A stretch of DNA of 5,062 nt from Chloroflexota bacterium (lineage in GTDB: Bacteria; Chloroflexota; Chloroflexia; Chloroflexales; Kallotenuaceae): assembly GCA_019240175.1 (NCBI GenBank), contig JAFAYS010000412.1, positions 1 through 5,062 on the forward strand, read 5' to 3'. The notes under the pieces are model-generated. The model saw only the letters and a program-made list of their open reading frames with translations. It was not told the origin of the DNA and searched no databases. A program made the position numbers and the translations under genes. Shown here piece after piece: positions 3,762-5,062 of this stretch (position 1 is its first letter; each line of letters begins with the position of its first letter).

Positions 3762-5062
3762 GTGAAACACCGCTGGTTGTTGGCGATCTGCCTGTGCCTG
3801 CTGGCGGCATGCGCCGTAGACGCGACACCGCCGCCCGCTCCGATCAACCGTCAGACCGCGAACGCACTTACGCCGCAGCCGACGATCGCGCCGCCAACCG
3901 CGACCGCCAGCCCTACGGCGACCGTCACCGCTGCGCCAGTGGAGACGATAACGCCCAGCGAAGAGACCGCAACCTCGGTTGCCCAAGACGATCCTAATCT
4001 GGTCGACGTGTCGTACTGCCGGCGTCCATTTGGTCCTGCCGATGGCTCACGCTTCAGCGCTCGGCTGAGTGAGATCCGCGCCGCCGATCTGCCGCAGTTC
4101 GAGCAAGTAACCTTTGTTTTCACCGATACAACCGGCCTGCTGCATGGCTCGGCAAGCTGCACGTTCGGCGCTGCCTGGCCTACCGACGCCGGCTACGGCA
4201 CCACAGAGGCACCGGGCGACTCGGTGATCGCGCTGCAGCTCGACGATTGGGCGCACGACGATCTGTTTGCAGCTTCCGCCTTGACTGAGACGGTCGAGAT
4301 CACGCCCGGCGGTTTGCTTGAGCGTGTCTCGCTGACCGCCGATCCGCTGGAAAGCCGAGGCGCGCTGCTGGGCATCGGGCTGCGCGAGCCGCGTCCGTTC
4401 CGGGTGCGCACGCAGGATAACGAGTTGATTGTCGAGGTAGCGCGTAATGCGACGTATCCGCCAGCCAACGATCCGCTCGGCCAGGCTGAGGGTACCGCGC
4501 CCGATCTAACCAAACCGGTCTTCTTCCTCCAACATGGCGATGTGTATCGCTTCGAGAACGGCCAGGCGCAGCCGGTGGTGGAAACGCCGGAGCTTGAGAC
4601 GGGCCTGGCGATCAGCCCGGACGGCTCCTTGCTGGCGATGTGCCGCGCCGCCGCTGATGTCGAGCCGTTTGGTCTGCCCTACGATGTGCGCGCCACGCTG
4701 TGGGTCATGCAGCCCGACGGCTCCGATCCGCGCCTGTTGGCCGATGTTGGTGGATGTGCTGAGCCAGTGTTTGCCGCTAGCGGCAGAACCGTCGCGTTCA
4801 CGGCCAACATTGCGTCGAGCCCGCCCTCGGTGCTGCAAGTCTTCACAATTCCGGTTGTCGGTGGAGAAGCTACGCCTGCCACCAGCGAGCTTGACGAGTG
4901 GAGCCGCTTCCAGCCCGGCTGGCTGCCTGATGGCCGGTTGGTCTATCGCGCGCGCAGCGACAGCGATCAAAATGTGATCTTTGTGCGCGACACCGACGGC
5001 AGCGAGCGTGAGATTACGGCGCAGCTGCTGACAGGTGCAGCGTATCGCGGCGTGGGCAGCTT
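3762..5062 (+). CDS. Lipoprotein with AMIN-like domain and TolB/PD40-type beta-propeller (runs off right edge)
   Basis: A GTG at 3762 opens a frame of at least 433 codons with no stop before the edge. The N-terminus is a lipoprotein signal peptide: MKHRW, a hydrophobic LLAICLCLL, then the lipobox LAAC with lipidated Cys17. A Pro/Thr/Ala-rich linker (about 20-75) follows, typical of surface-tethered proteins. Residues about 80-228 resemble the AMIN-like domain of bacterial lipoproteins: FEQVTFVF (113-120), a GDSVIALQLDDWAH stretch (152-165), and LLGIGLREPRPFRVR (202-216) ending in LIVEVAR. AMIN-type domains are associated with binding cell-wall or envelope glycans. From about 252 on, PD40/TolB-like blades appear: GLAISPDGSLLAM (281-293), LWVMQPDGSDPRLL (313-326), GRTVAFTA (341-348), FQPGWLPDGRLVYRAR (383-398) and IFVRDTDGSERE (406-417). 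The ligand is unknown. The start is 2 nt past the response regulator stop with only a weak Shine-Dalgarno sequence, which implies translational coupling. The function is inferred from domains only. Confidence 0.88.
   Translation, partial: MKHRWLLAICLCLLAACAVDATPPPAPINRQTANALTPQPTIAPPTATASPTATVTAAPVETITPSEETATSVAQDDPNLVDVSYCRRPFGPADGSRFSARLSEIRAADLPQFEQVTFVFTDTTGLLHGSASCTFGAAWPTDAGYGTTEAPGDSVIALQLDDWAHDDLFAASALTETVEITPGGLLERVSLTADPLESRGALLGIGLREPRPFRVRTQDNELIVEVARNATYPPANDPLGQAEGTAPDLTKPVFFLQHGDVYRFENGQAQPVVETPELETGLAISPDGSLLAMCRAAADVEPFGLPYDVRATLWVMQPDGSDPRLLADVGGCAEPVFAASGRTVAFTANIASSPPSVLQVFTIPVVGGEATPATSELDEWSRFQPGWLPDGRLVYRARSDSDQNVIFVRDTDGSEREITAQLLTGAAYRGVGS

Noticed and set aside
3136..3828. 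230-codon open frame antisense to the response regulator and lipoprotein start
   Set aside because: It is a shadow of GC-rich coding DNA. The sense strand encodes clear receiver, LuxR and lipobox motifs, and the antisense peptide shows no recognisable domain.
4506..4970. Antisense and alternative-frame ORFs across the lipoprotein (both strands, 3850-4980)
   Set aside because: The frame from 3762 is continuous, with signal peptide, linker and propeller motifs. The others are rich in Arg/Ala/Ser, typical of out-of-frame reading.

Overview
The window looks like a piece of a GC-rich bacterial chromosome, most likely from Chloroflexota (Chloroflexia). The best clue is the response regulator at 3070-3759. 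Its linker and LuxR-type helix-turn-helix have the wording I associate with that phylum (SNQTVKNHISSILRKLAVND, then RTQAVVFAMRRGWI). The long Chloroflexota-style lipoprotein after it agrees. No database search was possible, so the taxonomic call is an inference. There is no sign of a mobile element, tRNA, rRNA or CRISPR array.

Layout, left to right. (1) The minus-strand start of a gene that runs off the left edge (71 to 1) resembles the N-terminus of phospholipid-methyltransferase-like proteins; it may be translated from a leaderless mRNA. (2) A regulatory region (72-208) holds a perfect TTGTGAC-N7-GTCACAA palindrome inside a putative promoter. It precedes a 137-aa protein of unknown function (209-622) that may have a ubiquitin-like beta-grasp fold, followed by a clear intrinsic terminator. 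(3) A flavin reductase family protein (772-1245) has its own promoter and is followed by a 17-bp perfect hairpin without a U-tract. (4) Adenylosuccinate lyase purB lies on the minus strand (2833 to 1469), convergent with the flavin reductase. (5) A 236-bp divergent intergenic region holds a strong plus-strand promoter and a possible 31-codon upstream ORF. (6) A two-gene plus-strand operon follows: a LuxR-type response regulator whose receiver has lost its acidic pocket, phospho-acceptor Asp and conserved Lys, then, 2 nt later, a lipoprotein with an AMIN-like domain and a TolB/PD40-type beta-propeller that runs off the right edge.

The genes do not form one pathway. purB is housekeeping (IMP to AMP and the SAICAR step of purine synthesis), and the flavin reductase and the first small protein are separate transcription units. 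The one clear functional pairing is the degenerate response regulator with the surface lipoprotein. Their 2-nt spacing implies one mRNA and probably coupled translation, and the receiver substitutions suggest that regulator does not use ordinary Asp phosphorylation. This is the most interesting item in the window.
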